Below are positions 26,212-35,800 of a DNA stretch of 64,000 bases, piece by piece (position 1 is the first letter of the stretch; each line of letters opens with the position of its first letter). A model generated the notes under the pieces. The model made no database searches. It saw nothing but the letters and a program-made list of their open reading frames with translations, and was not told the DNA's origin. Source of the DNA: Paraglaciecola hydrolytica (GTDB taxonomy: Bacteria; Pseudomonadota; Gammaproteobacteria; Enterobacterales; Alteromonadaceae); NCBI RefSeq assembly GCF_001565895.1, contig NZ_LSNE01000011.1:2333-66332 (forward strand), given 5' to 3'. A program made the translations under genes and the position numbers.

Positions 26212-26386
26212 GAAAGCAGAGAAAGCAGAGAAAGCAGAATAATCAGAATAATCAGAATAATCAGACAAAGCAGTAAGAGCAGTAAATAGAGGCTAGTGAA
26301 TAGTTGATAACAACGGCAAAAGAAAAGGCAAAAGCTTCGGCGCTGAAGGCCCTCTTACGAGGGCAATCAGTTATTTTTAGCTTGGT
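26212..26386. repeat. Nonamer repeats and REP-like remnant
   Basis: GAAAGCAGA and AATAATCAGAATAATCAG units run from about 26214 to 26280, followed by a short CTAG-type tract (26285-26305) and a decayed REP-like hairpin (GGCGCTGAAGGCC... near 26340-26360). Nothing else is seen between the GntR operator and the end of the next - strand gene. Confidence 0.75.
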
Positions 26387-27799
26387 TTAGCCTCTAAAAC
26401 CAAAGAGTTTATTATTGATAATTTCTTCAACGACGGGTTGTGGCAGGCTCTTTTCCCATTCACCACGGCCACTGGCTATTTGTTTAAGTACTTCCCGTGA
26501 ATAGATTTTAAATAAATTTACGTCGCTACTTTCTATGCCAGCTAAGAAACCATTTTCCAATAAGTGGCGATATAAGAAGCGCAAATGATCTTGGACTTTA
26601 ACCGCGGTAAAATCGCTTATCTCGCCATTGTCAGTCAGTTCTGGATAAATAAATAAGCGGGTATTGTCAGGGAATAATTTACCAAAACCTTCAAGAATGC
26701 CACCTTCGACGCCACGATAGCTATCTTCATCAAAAATTTGTTTAATATTGACCATGCCCACCACAATACCTATTTGCATTTTGGTGTATTGGCGGAAGTA
26801 AGCACGCAACGAAAAGTAACGGGTATAGTCCGATACCATAACGTTGTAACCCAGTAAGTTGAGTAATCGTACCCTCTGAATAATATCTCCTTCTGGCACT
26901 TTGGCATCGTGGCCTTTGGCATCATTCAGTGATATTTCAGCGATTGCCACAGTGTTTTTGGCGTTGACATCGACTTGGGTAAAAAAGGATTTTTTACCTT
27001 GCTCAATCATATCGACATTTAAATTTGTTACTGGGCGAAATGAACCACGTATCGTTAATACGTTCTTTTTATAAAGAATTTCGGCAGGAACCACAACACT
27101 GCCATCTGGACGAAACATGATCGCTCGCGTTTTCCAACTTCTGATCAAATGCAAATTAATGGCGCGATTATCTAAATCTTCAAAATAGGGCCCTTTAAAA
27201 TCAATTGAATCAATTTCAATGCGACCTGGTTTCATTTGATCCGTGAGTGAATCGATGATCATTTTTGGATTTTCGAAATAATAATAGGCGGCATAGATCA
27301 AGTTAACACCGAGTACCCCTAAAGCATGTTGCTGTGCTTCGGCGTTGTCATCGAGCATGCGTACATGGATAGTAATATCGGAAGGCTCCGCACCAGGATA
27401 CATTTGTATACGCACACCACACCAAGCATGGCATTCGTTGTCTTGGTTAAAACGCTTGGCCGCCACCGTAGCCGCATAAGAAAAATAACGCGATGATTTT
27501 GAACGAATGTCGCCAACACGCTCAACCACTAAGTCAAACTCTTGCTCCATCATGGCGTTAACTCGTGCTTTACTGACGTAACGGCCATCTTCTTGTACAC
27601 CATAAATCGCATCTGAAAACTTCATGTCATAGGCTGACATGGTTTTAGCTATGGTGCCGGCGGCAGCGCCGGCAATAAAAAACTGTCTGGCAACTTCTTG
27701 TCCTGCACCAATCTCAACTATCGTACCGTATTTTTTTTCATCTAAATTCAAGCGTAAGGCTTTTTGCGTAGTAGTACGCGAGCTGACATTTTTGTCCAT
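26387..27799 (-). CDS. Conserved-looking protein of unknown function, 470 residues
   Basis: I do not recognise a characterised family. The protein has no signal peptide or membrane segment and looks globular and cytosolic. An N-terminal glycine-rich stretch (TIVEIGAGQEVARQFFIAGAAAGTIAKTM, about 26-54) could bind a nucleotide. CTGGAG lies before the ATG. Automatic annotations of similar proteins as receptors or adenylyltransferases would not be supported: there is no barrel, plug domain or HxGH motif. Codon use is like the neighbours. It is transcribed alone or with nothing closely spaced on either side. Confidence 0.7.
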   Translation of the reverse strand: MDKNVSSRTTTQKALRLNLDEKKYGTIVEIGAGQEVARQFFIAGAAAGTIAKTMSAYDMKFSDAIYGVQEDGRYVSKARVNAMMEQEFDLVVERVGDIRSKSSRYFSYAATVAAKRFNQDNECHAWCGVRIQMYPGAEPSDITIHVRMLDDNAEAQQHALGVLGVNLIYAAYYYFENPKMIIDSLTDQMKPGRIEIDSIDFKGPYFEDLDNRAINLHLIRSWKTRAIMFRPDGSVVVPAEILYKKNVLTIRGSFRPVTNLNVDMIEQGKKSFFTQVDVNAKNTVAIAEISLNDAKGHDAKVPEGDIIQRVRLLNLLGYNVMVSDYTRYFSLRAYFRQYTKMQIGIVVGMVNIKQIFDEDSYRGVEGGILEGFGKLFPDNTRLFIYPELTDNGEISDFTAVKVQDHLRFLYRHLLENGFLAGIESSDVNLFKIYSREVLKQIASGRGEWEKSLPQPVVEEIINNKLFGFRG

Positions 27800-27952
27800 G
27801 TTGACTCCAGGTGCGAAAGTAGTGGCGTTAAGGTGGTTATTGTAGCCTTTTTTTTAGGGTTCAATAAATCTAAATGTTGTCACTTTATTTACTAATTTGT
27901 TGAATATGAAAGATAAAAGTAGCAATGCCAAGCGAGTTACAAGCCACTACAC

Positions 27953-29227
27953 TTACAAAAACCACTTCCACACAATAAATAAAATTAAAAAGCCAAATAA
28001 ATAAACCAGTCCCATATAACTGAGAATTTTTAAGGCGACACCGCCTTGCACTTCTTCTTGCATCTGAGTGTTGTAGACCAGTTTATGGTTTAACCAAGCG
28101 AACATGGGAGTGGTGATAAACGCTAAGGTCATGGCAAACCCTAACATAGCTAACAGTGCTGAGTTAAAAAACAGCACTATGCTAAAACTGGCTATGGCGA
28201 CAAACAGTAACCAGCGCACAAATTGGCGGTTATCGGCTTTGTCTTGGCCTTTTAATATTGAAAACCCTTCAGCTAGTGCACGTGAATAACCGTCATATAC
28301 GGTGATGCAAGAACCAAAAATGCATAAAAACGCAATCAGTGCGATTAAATAACGTGACCATTCACCTATGGTACTGGCATATAAGTTAACCAGTTGATGT
28401 GAAAAGCCTACTCCGCTAGTGGCCATTTCTTGTTCGCTGCCATGCAGCACTAATGCGCCTAAGGCTAAAAACACGATGGCTAAAAGCAAGGTGATTATAT
28501 ATCCCAAGTTAAAATCAAATAGCGCGGAGCGCGGAGTCACTTGTTGATCACTGCATTGCTGTTTTAACCATAACGAGGTGATCAGTGATATTTCGATGGG
28601 AGCCGGCATCCAACCCATAGTCACAACTAAAAATCCTATGGTGGCTAAAGTCCAAGGTGAGGGTGAGATAAAATCGTTAGGAGCCACCGGGCCTTGATAC
28701 CAAGCCATGGCCGCCGCGCTTAAAGTCGCAATCACAAGGGTGAACATGATCAGTTTGGCGACTTTATTTAACGCGGCAAAATGACCAGCAATCAATATGA
28801 CTAAACTAGCGATTAAGACAATGGCGGACAACCACGTTAGCGGCAGGCTGAGAGGTAAAAAGTAACCCAACAAACTGGCCGAAAACAGCAATAAGGCCGC
28901 TGAGTTAACCACTGCAGCGATAATATTTAAGCCAAAACTCGTGAGTAAATAGCCTTTGCCCATCTGGTAATAACCTTGTTGTAAGGTTTGTTTGGTGCTG
29001 ATGGTGTAACTGACTCCCGCACGAAAAAAGGGATATTTGAAGACATTAACCAACAAAATCAATATGGCCAGTTGCCAGCCAAATTTAGCACCGGCCTGAG
29101 TCGATGCCACTAAATGACTGCCCCCAATCGCAGCCGTTGCCATTAAAATTCCCGGGCCCAATAGGCGGATAATGTTACGTAAGGATTGTGATGTTTCAGT
29201 AGTTACTGGATTAGTAGTTGGCTCCAC
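27953..29227 (-). CDS. Nramp-related divalent metal transporter
   Basis: About eleven membrane helices over 424 residues, with LLGPGILMATAAIGGSHLVASTQAGAKFGW at the position of Nramp helix 1. Canonical Nramp proteins carry DPGN there; this protein has GGSH instead, so metal choice may differ from Mn2+/Fe2+. Start is GTG with an AGGA about 10 nt upstream. It stands alone, 358 nt divergent from the PadR operon. Transport of a divalent cation is inferred from fold only. Confidence 0.75.
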   Translation of the reverse strand: MEPTTNPVTTETSQSLRNIIRLLGPGILMATAAIGGSHLVASTQAGAKFGWQLAILILLVNVFKYPFFRAGVSYTISTKQTLQQGYYQMGKGYLLTSFGLNIIAAVVNSAALLLFSASLLGYFLPLSLPLTWLSAIVLIASLVILIAGHFAALNKVAKLIMFTLVIATLSAAAMAWYQGPVAPNDFISPSPWTLATIGFLVVTMGWMPAPIEISLITSLWLKQQCSDQQVTPRSALFDFNLGYIITLLLAIVFLALGALVLHGSEQEMATSGVGFSHQLVNLYASTIGEWSRYLIALIAFLCIFGSCITVYDGYSRALAEGFSILKGQDKADNRQFVRWLLFVAIASFSIVLFFNSALLAMLGFAMTLAFITTPMFAWLNHKLVYNTQMQEEVQGGVALKILSYMGLVYLFGFLILFIVWKWFL

Positions 29228-29585
29228 GACTGGGTTCCTGTAGTTGATATTCCTTTTATCCTTGAAACTGCACGTTTGTTGGCTTCACTCATTCGCCATG
29301 ATGTGTAAATTACTTTGCACTTAGAGAACTAAGCTCATGGTGTCTTATTCATTTGCGGCCGACGTGCAATTCCAATGATAAGGCGTATTAGAATGTGGTA
29401 AACCATGAGTGTAAACCAAAGTCGCTATGCGCAGCTAGATAGCTATTTTAATTTCCTTATAAATCAAAAAATTAAATGATTTTAGGAGATTTGTTTAAAC
29501 AAGCTCTTGCAATGTTACTGTGTGACACCTAGTATATTGCTGTGCGGTATACAGTATGTGACGCACAGTATGGGAGTTTATCACT
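29228..29585. promoter_or_regulatory. Divergent region, Nramp-like gene / padR operon
   Basis: The gap holds a dyad CTGTGCG (29540-29546) and CGCACAG (29562-29568) around GTATACAGTATG, 17 nt before the padR start, suitable as an autoregulatory PadR operator. Elsewhere the region shows no gene, riboswitch or repeat that I can recognise. Confidence 0.55.
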
Positions 29586-29933
29586 ATGACAACAGCACAA
29601 TTAGACAAAATGCGTTTGGAATTACGCCGCGGGGTATTGGTATTAGCGGTGCTTGCCTCGCTTAAACAGCCTCATTACGGCTATTCGTTGCGTAAACAAT
29701 TGCAAGATGGCGGCATTGATATTGACGAAGGGACTTTGTATCCCCTGATCAGGCGTTTAGCTGATCAAGAGTTGCTCGACAGCGAATGGCGTCAGGCAGA
29801 AGGGCGGGAGCGCCGTTATTACCAGCTATCTGAGCTGGGCACTAGCTTACTCGGTCAGTTAACTGACGAATGGCAACATCTTAATACTTCGCTGGCTTCG
29901 TTGTTGGCGACTAAGACACAGGAGACACCATAA
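29586..29933 (+). CDS. PadR family transcriptional regulator
   Basis: The 115-residue protein has the PadR winged helix: RRGVLVLAVLASLKQPHYGYSLRKQL, then DEGTLYPLIRRL with recognition residues, and the RRYYQLSELG wing. It is short, with little C-terminal helix. The TAA stop and the next ATG share a base (ATAATGG), so the downstream membrane protein is co-translated. It probably represses its own operon through the dyad upstream. Confidence 0.93.
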   Translation: MTTAQLDKMRLELRRGVLVLAVLASLKQPHYGYSLRKQLQDGGIDIDEGTLYPLIRRLADQELLDSEWRQAEGRERRYYQLSELGTSLLGQLTDEWQHLNTSLASLLATKTQETP

Positions 29934-30877
29934 TGGAACTCGTTAAACGTTATATCGCGGCAGTGCAACGTGAACTGCCACAAGCTAAACAGCAGGAAAT
30001 TGGTCGTGAACTCAAGGCCAACATCATGGATCAAATAGACGCATTGACCGAACAAAAAGGTCAATTGAATGAAGATGATATCTCAACTCTGTTAGTAAAC
30101 ATGGGGCATCCTCGCCAAGTTGCATGGCAATTTGTACCGCCACAACCTTTGATCCAAACGAGTTCAATGCCACTGTATAAAAACACCTTGTTTATGGTGC
30201 TAGGCATTTTGTTTTTATTACAAACAGTTGAAACTACAACGGCATGGCTCAGTAGTTTCGATATGGGACTTATTGGTTTTTTACATGGTTTGGCAAGTGG
30301 TTTTATTGAAAGTGCCTGTTTTGGTTTTACCGCTATCACCTTGGCTTTTGTTTTTACGGGGTCCACTAGACTCGATGAACAAGCAAGTCGCTGTAATAAT
30401 TGGCAACCAAAAGACTTACCTAAAGCCGAGCCAGGTTGGCAATATATTGATATGAGCGATATTTTTACTGATTTAGCGACTTACTTATTTTTGTTGTTGG
30501 TGATCTGGTATCCACTGTGGTTTATCGCAGAGTCGCAGGCAGCAAGCAGCTCGTTGTTAAGTGACAATGCCCGCCTGATTTTACAGTGGGCCAGCCCAGT
30601 GATTGTGCTGGGATTGGTCAACAGTTTATGGCAACTCAGGGTTAGGATTTGGAGCAAGGCTTTATTGATCGCCAATATTTTGCTGAATCTGACAGCAATG
30701 CTGATTGTATTGTATCTGGCTAACAGTTCACCTTTGTTAGGTGTAACACCAGAGCAGTGGCAGGGAGTATTTAGTCATGCACAAGTGGAACATAGCGCGA
30801 TGGTATCGTTATTTATTATCGCCTTGTTTCCTGCTTGGGAAGTACTGAGGGATAGTTTACGTCTTAGAAAACTTTGA
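29933..30877 (+). CDS. HAAS-domain membrane protein partnered with PadR
   Basis: Residues 1-65 (ELVKRYIAAVQRELPQAKQQEIGRELKANIMDQID...) form the HAAS signalling domain typical of proteins encoded with PadR regulators. About six to seven membrane helices follow. The family is thought to sense envelope state; the ligand is unknown. It overlaps padR by one base and ends at a strong bidirectional terminator. Confidence 0.85.
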   Translation: MELVKRYIAAVQRELPQAKQQEIGRELKANIMDQIDALTEQKGQLNEDDISTLLVNMGHPRQVAWQFVPPQPLIQTSSMPLYKNTLFMVLGILFLLQTVETTTAWLSSFDMGLIGFLHGLASGFIESACFGFTAITLAFVFTGSTRLDEQASRCNNWQPKDLPKAEPGWQYIDMSDIFTDLATYLFLLLVIWYPLWFIAESQAASSSLLSDNARLILQWASPVIVLGLVNSLWQLRVRIWSKALLIANILLNLTAMLIVLYLANSSPLLGVTPEQWQGVFSHAQVEHSAMVSLFIIALFPAWEVLRDSLRLRKL

Positions 30878-30883
30878 AAAACT

Positions 30884-30913
30884 AAGCCAGTCCGTGGTGG
30901 ACTGGCTTTACTT
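30884..30913. terminator. Bidirectional terminator
   Basis: AAGCCAGTCC (30884-30893), loop GTGGT, GGACTGGCTT (30899-30908) form a 10-bp perfect stem between convergent genes, with a T-rich run on the + side and A-rich flank on the other. Confidence 0.9.
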
Positions 30914-30916
30914 TAT

Positions 30917-31414
30917 TTATTCAAATTGGATACGCGTCACATAATAGGGCGCGCTTTTTTCTGCCTGAGTCTGAAACCAGATACCATCGATTTGACTGCC
31001 ATTGGCACCCAAGTCACTCAATAGGACTTCTGCCACGGCCCAGCTTTTCATTTTTGGTTGGATCAGATAGTTTGAGTCTAAAGGTTTGCCATCAACAATG
31101 AGTTTGATCGCAAGAGTTTGCCCACCTTCTAGCCCACCATTAATAAAAAAAGTGAGTTTGCTGAAACCTTCGATAGAAAATGGCTCATGGTGCAGAGCTA
31201 AAGCTGACCAGGGTTCACCTTCTACTTTAATAGGTTTAGCGCTACCCGCCGGATGAGACATGCTTATTTTGCCCCAACTCCAGTTAACCCAGCCATTTTT
31301 AAGTTCATCATCGTAGACTACAAAAGGGCTGTTTTCTTGGGCACTGACAGCGGGTGATAAAACACCACAGACAAGCAAAGTGAAGACAAGCTTTTTGAAT
31401 ATTTTTGTGAACAT
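30917..31414 (-). CDS. Secreted beta-sandwich protein, carbohydrate-binding-like
   Basis: The start at 31414 gives a proper signal peptide (MFTKIFKKLVFTLLVCGVLSPAVSAQ). The mature part (about 140 residues) has a pattern of strands such as VVYDDELKNGWVNWSWG, LTFFINGG and LKLIVDGKPL-type segments and ends near IDGIWFQTQ...YYVTRIQFE, the layout of galactose-binding-like CBM domains seen in polysaccharide-degrading marine bacteria. No catalytic domain is present. Sugar binding is inferred. Confidence 0.65.
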   Translation of the reverse strand: MFTKIFKKLVFTLLVCGVLSPAVSAQENSPFVVYDDELKNGWVNWSWGKISMSHPAGSAKPIKVEGEPWSALALHHEPFSIEGFSKLTFFINGGLEGGQTLAIKLIVDGKPLDSNYLIQPKMKSWAVAEVLLSDLGANGSQIDGIWFQTQAEKSAPYYVTRIQFE

Positions 31415-31861
31415 TTTGTATCTTAATTGTTGATTGTTTTTAAATATGATTGTGTATTTTATATTTAATTTCAACAGTTAAGTTGGCCTAGAGTTTGACT
31501 TAAGCAGCAAGAATTATACGTGGTTTTTTGCTAACTCTAGAGTGAGCCCTACATACAAGCTGGTAGATATTGCTGTTAACTTGGCAAGCAGCAAGTGGCC
31601 TACTTACCTAATTATGCCGACGCATTAGAACAATTAGGCTGATTTGGCGTCGCAGAGTCACTGATACTCAGTGTTTTAGTCCTCGCCACTGAAGACAGTA
31701 ATGTACTGGATACTCAAGAGTAAGTTCAACAAGATCGCCAGCAATAAGGTGTACAACTGTGTCAAAAGCATTAACTTATTGTGGTTTTCACACTAGCTCA
31801 AAACTGGATTTTATCGCCTACTAAGCTTATTCTTTTTGTATAAAAATCAAGCGGTTTACTT
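31415..31861. other. 447-nt stretch without a supported gene
   Basis: The region holds the promoter of the - strand secreted protein and, at its right end, that of the regulator gene at 31862. Between about 31560 and 31760 short frames are broken by several stops, which may be a decayed gene, but I cannot name it. Confidence 0.4.
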
Positions 31862-32707
31862 ATGATCTATCAGTTTGCATCCATTAGTCTGAACAGCGAA
31901 AGTATGTGCTTGCATATTAACGGTCAGCTTATTGAGGCGGAAGATCGTTTGGTTAGTCTACTAATTGAACTTGTAGAGCATTATCCACAACACTGCGACA
32001 AAGATTTTATTCTCGAAAAACTGTGGCCGGAGACTGTGGTATCTGATTGGTCAGTCTCCAAGTTAGTGTCTGATACCCGTCATTTGTTTAAAAAACATGG
32101 TTATGAACATGAAATTATTCAAACTGTGCGTGGCAGGGGCTATCGTCTTAATGCTGAATTGGGTGAGCAAATAACAGTAAGTGAACAAACAGATTTACCG
32201 CAGCCGCTATCGGTTTTACCGACACAGCCTAAAAGTAATTCTGGTCTGCTGCTAATTGCGGTGGCCTTAGTCATGGTGTTGGCGGGAGTTTGGTTATGGT
32301 CAGATTCAAGTCAGCAAGGCTTGGTGGTGAGTGAGCCAGCTAACTCGGTTGGACGATTGTTGTGGGTTGATGATAATCCCGACAATAATACCGTCGAAAG
32401 GCAATATCTTGAGCAGCATAATGTCACGGTTTATCAAGTGCGTTCCACTGAAGAAGCCTTGATCAGTCTGGAGCTTTATGAATATAAGGCTGTGATCTCT
32501 GATATGGGCAGAGACGGCGAAGTATTGGCAGGTTTGAACTTGCTCAAAACCATGCGCGCTAAACACAATGCCACCCCGTTTTTTTTATACACCATAGTAT
32601 TAACCGATGCCCAACATGAGCTCATGGAGCAATACCATGGTCAGGGAGTGGCGGTAAATCCTGAACAACTTTATCAACTTATTTTGCCTTTATATCCTCA
32701 TCAATGA
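31862..32707 (+). CDS. Membrane-anchored winged-helix regulator with degenerate receiver domain
   Basis: Residues about 15-97 form an OmpR/CadC-type winged helix ending in the VRGRGYRL wing. A single membrane helix lies at 128-146, preceded by a lysine (positive-inside). Residues 165-275 look like a response-regulator receiver: LLWVDD (D170, D171), ISDMGR with D214 at the phosphoacceptor site and YT244. The conserved lysine is replaced (VNP, N266). If the DNA-binding part is cytoplasmic, the receiver is periplasmic, where phosphotransfer is not expected, so it probably serves as a sensor or binding module. The caspase-like lipoprotein gene follows 135 nt downstream. Confidence 0.8.
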   Translation: MIYQFASISLNSESMCLHINGQLIEAEDRLVSLLIELVEHYPQHCDKDFILEKLWPETVVSDWSVSKLVSDTRHLFKKHGYEHEIIQTVRGRGYRLNAELGEQITVSEQTDLPQPLSVLPTQPKSNSGLLLIAVALVMVLAGVWLWSDSSQQGLVVSEPANSVGRLLWVDDNPDNNTVERQYLEQHNVTVYQVRSTEEALISLELYEYKAVISDMGRDGEVLAGLNLLKTMRAKHNATPFFLYTIVLTDAQHELMEQYHGQGVAVNPEQLYQLILPLYPHQ

Positions 32708-32740
32708 GGTTAATTTATGCTAAACCATTGAAATAAAAGA

Positions 32741-32768
32741 CTTTCAAAATCTTTCAAAAAACTTTCAA
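32741..32768 (+). promoter_or_regulatory. Three phased CTTTCAA direct repeats
   Basis: CTTTCAA occurs at 32741, 32751 and 32762, spaced 10 and 11 bp, one helical turn apart. Such direct repeats are typical binding sites for OmpR-type winged-helix proteins. They lie between the regulator and the lipoprotein gene, about 75 nt before its start. Confidence 0.55.
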
Positions 32769-32842
32769 GATCGGCGCACTCCTTTTGTTTATACCTAAAT
32801 CACAACCTGTCTAAAAACCGTTTGTTATTTAGGGAAATCAAC

Positions 32843-35800
32843 ATGAACGTTAATACACCTGCTGGTATATCAAGAACTTATTATTCAATTTTACGCCCTC
32901 TGTTATTGGTTTTTATTATCTTTTGCCTAAATGCCTGTGGTGGCAGTAATAATGATGGTGATGGAGGAGGGGGAACTCCCACTAATCAAGCTCCGACGGC
33001 CAATGCAGGCGTCGATCAAACAGTAAATGAACAAAGCAGCGTCACCTTAACTGCCAGTGGTAGTAGTGATAGTGATGGCAGTATTGCTAGCTATGTTTGG
33101 AGTCAAACCTCAGGTGAGGCTGTTACGCTAAGTAATGCAGCCGTTGCTAGCCCGACTTTTACCAGCCCCACTTTAATCGCTGCAGCCACTTTGACCTTCC
33201 AATTAGCGGTGACAGATAACGATGGGGCAACGGCCAGTGATTCTGTGAGTATCAGTGTACAACCAGTAAATGCCCCTCCAATCGCCAGCGCAGGCAACGA
33301 ACAAACCATTGATGAGCAAACAACAGTAACACTGAGTGCTGCTGCCAGTAGCGATAATGATGGCAACATTGCCAGTTATATGTGGATGCAAACCGCAGGC
33401 ACGGCTGTAACTCTGAGTGATGCGGCCACGGTCAGCCCGAGTTTTACTGCACCAGATATTGATGCAGTGACTACCCTGAGTTTTGATGTGACAGTGACGG
33501 ATAACGAAGGAGGCACGGCTAGCGCAACGGTGAATATATTTGTTAATCCGCTCGCTGATAATTTTGTGCCTCTGTCCCAATTAGAACCCGCGATGTTGCT
33601 CAATGAGCTGTATTTTGAATATGCAGATATGCTTGGGCAAAAAGTCTGGGTGCTGGGCTATTACGGTAATGAACTAGACAATGCGGATGGTAAGGGCTAC
33701 CTGGTGGATAACATGCTTATTCTTAGCTCCAACGAGGCCTTACCTCATCATTCTTTTGCCCGTATTGATGGCACCTTACCGCCAGCAGACTGGCAAGGTA
33801 ATTTGATCTTAGCTTATGGTGAAATTAAGGATTACAGCACGGTCACTGGTTTTCCTGCCATCCAACCCACACCCTTAATCAGTGTAGAAAAATACGAGCT
33901 GGTGAGTGAGTTTGTGCAAAATAATGATGTCAACGCCAATCTGTTAACGCCTGATATAGCACCAGAAAATGCCGCAGAGGCTGATAGCCCCCAGTCACAT
34001 ACTTTCGATTATCAAGCTAATTACGCGGCCAAATCATTTAGCTCGCTTGCGGCAAAAGCGCCTGGAGTTCAGGCACAGGCATGTGATCGCGCAGTGATTA
34101 TCAGTGGTGGTGTGGATGAAAGTAATAACCACGATCGTTACAGACAAAATACTTATGCCAATTTTAATAAGTTGCGGCAGTTGGGTTTTAGTGAAAATCA
34201 GATCGAAGTGTTTTACAACAATGGTACTGCCATTGATGGTGGTGCTGGTGTGACGATCGTGGATAAAAGCGCCAGCAAAGCCGAAATACTGGCACATTTT
34301 GCCAAGCTGGCAGAAGAGATGCCGGGCAGTTGTACTTTGACTATTTTTATCGGTGACCATGGTACCGGTTTTAATCCGGCAAAAAGTTATGCAGGAGCAC
34401 GACCAGCCTTAAGTGGAGATGAAGCGAGCAATGGTTTATCCCATGATGAAAGCACTTTTAAGTTTGATGCGAGAGCAAAAACCTACCGTACCTCAGCTTC
34501 ATTTGTTTATCGAGGTGCGCAATGGTTTGTGGCAAAAGAGGAGGAGGGTAAATTAAATGTGTACAAACGTGTAGGTGAAAATTGGCAATTAAAAGGCAGT
34601 GACACTGATAACGACGGTATCATTAGTGAAACTGAACTGGGTGGCGAAGATATAAACGGTGATGGTGATACGTTGGATGCAGATTACGGATTGTCTGTTA
34701 GTAGACTAGGACAGCGACTTACAGGTAGAAACTACCGAGCAAACGAGTGGGATAGCGACCATGACGGCACTATGGATATACGTGTTCGCTGGGATGGTGA
34801 GCGTTTTGTGGTGGAAAGACTGGATAATAATCAATGGAAAGAAATGGGAAGGGATACTAATAGTGACTATGTAATTGACTCAAATGATGGCGGTGTAGAT
34901 TGGGATCTCGATGGCGACAAAGCCGATCAGGTTGCCTTTCATGAAGGCATTAATCTGTGGGGCAGTGAGGTTCTGTGGGATGACGAATTTGCCAACATAT
35001 TGCAACCACTAGCCGCAAAAGGCGTGCATATTATGATGCAGATGGTGTCTTGTTATAGTGGTGGTTTTGTACCTAATCTTAAGGATATGGTCGAAAATAT
35101 TTATGTTGGTTCTGCTGAAGACACCGTCAACTATAGTCGTCGTAATGATGACGGTGGCGTTACTATGTTTGACTCTCAGGCATTTTTCGACAACCTGCAC
35201 GGTATCGACACAGATAGCTGGAACTTTGCTGCTAATGCAAGTACTGAAGTGGATGACGCCAAAGCCGAAGCATTTAATCAGATTAAGAATATTTATATTC
35301 ATGAGCAAACTCAACGCTATTCTACCGGAACTTTGTTTGATCCGATTGCAGATAATGAATATGAAATTTTCTTAGATTTACCCGATGATTTGGTTGGCCA
35401 AATTTATGATTTCGAATTTATTTTGGGGCTGCAAAATCCGCGCTGGAGTGATGTGAGTTTTCCACTTGGTTTGCCTGCTGGTTTACAGGTTGAAGACGCA
35501 CCAGGGGGGATACGAGTGTTCAGCGACGATCCCATTGAGGATGAAATTAATTTCAGGATCTTAGTTGATGGCGCCGTGTTGGATGAGCAGGTTCGGATCG
35601 AATTTACTGACGTCAATCACCAACGATTGGGTTATACCATGGGCGAAGAAGGGGATTTTGAGCGGGCACCCCAACAAATTAGTTTTGTAGGTACGCCAAA
35701 AACCTGTGTAAACCACACTGATCACGGGCAAAGCTCACCGAGTATAATGGAGTGGTTATGGGCCGCTAATAAACTCGACAATTCACCTTTTACAGATATT

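Noticed and set aside
29228-29585. Manganese (yybP-ykoY) riboswitch before the Nramp-like gene
   Set aside because: I looked for the conserved paired loops on the - strand and could not find them.
35058-35375. 105-codon + strand frame inside the caspase-like gene
   Set aside because: Out-of-frame shadow of a strongly supported coding region.
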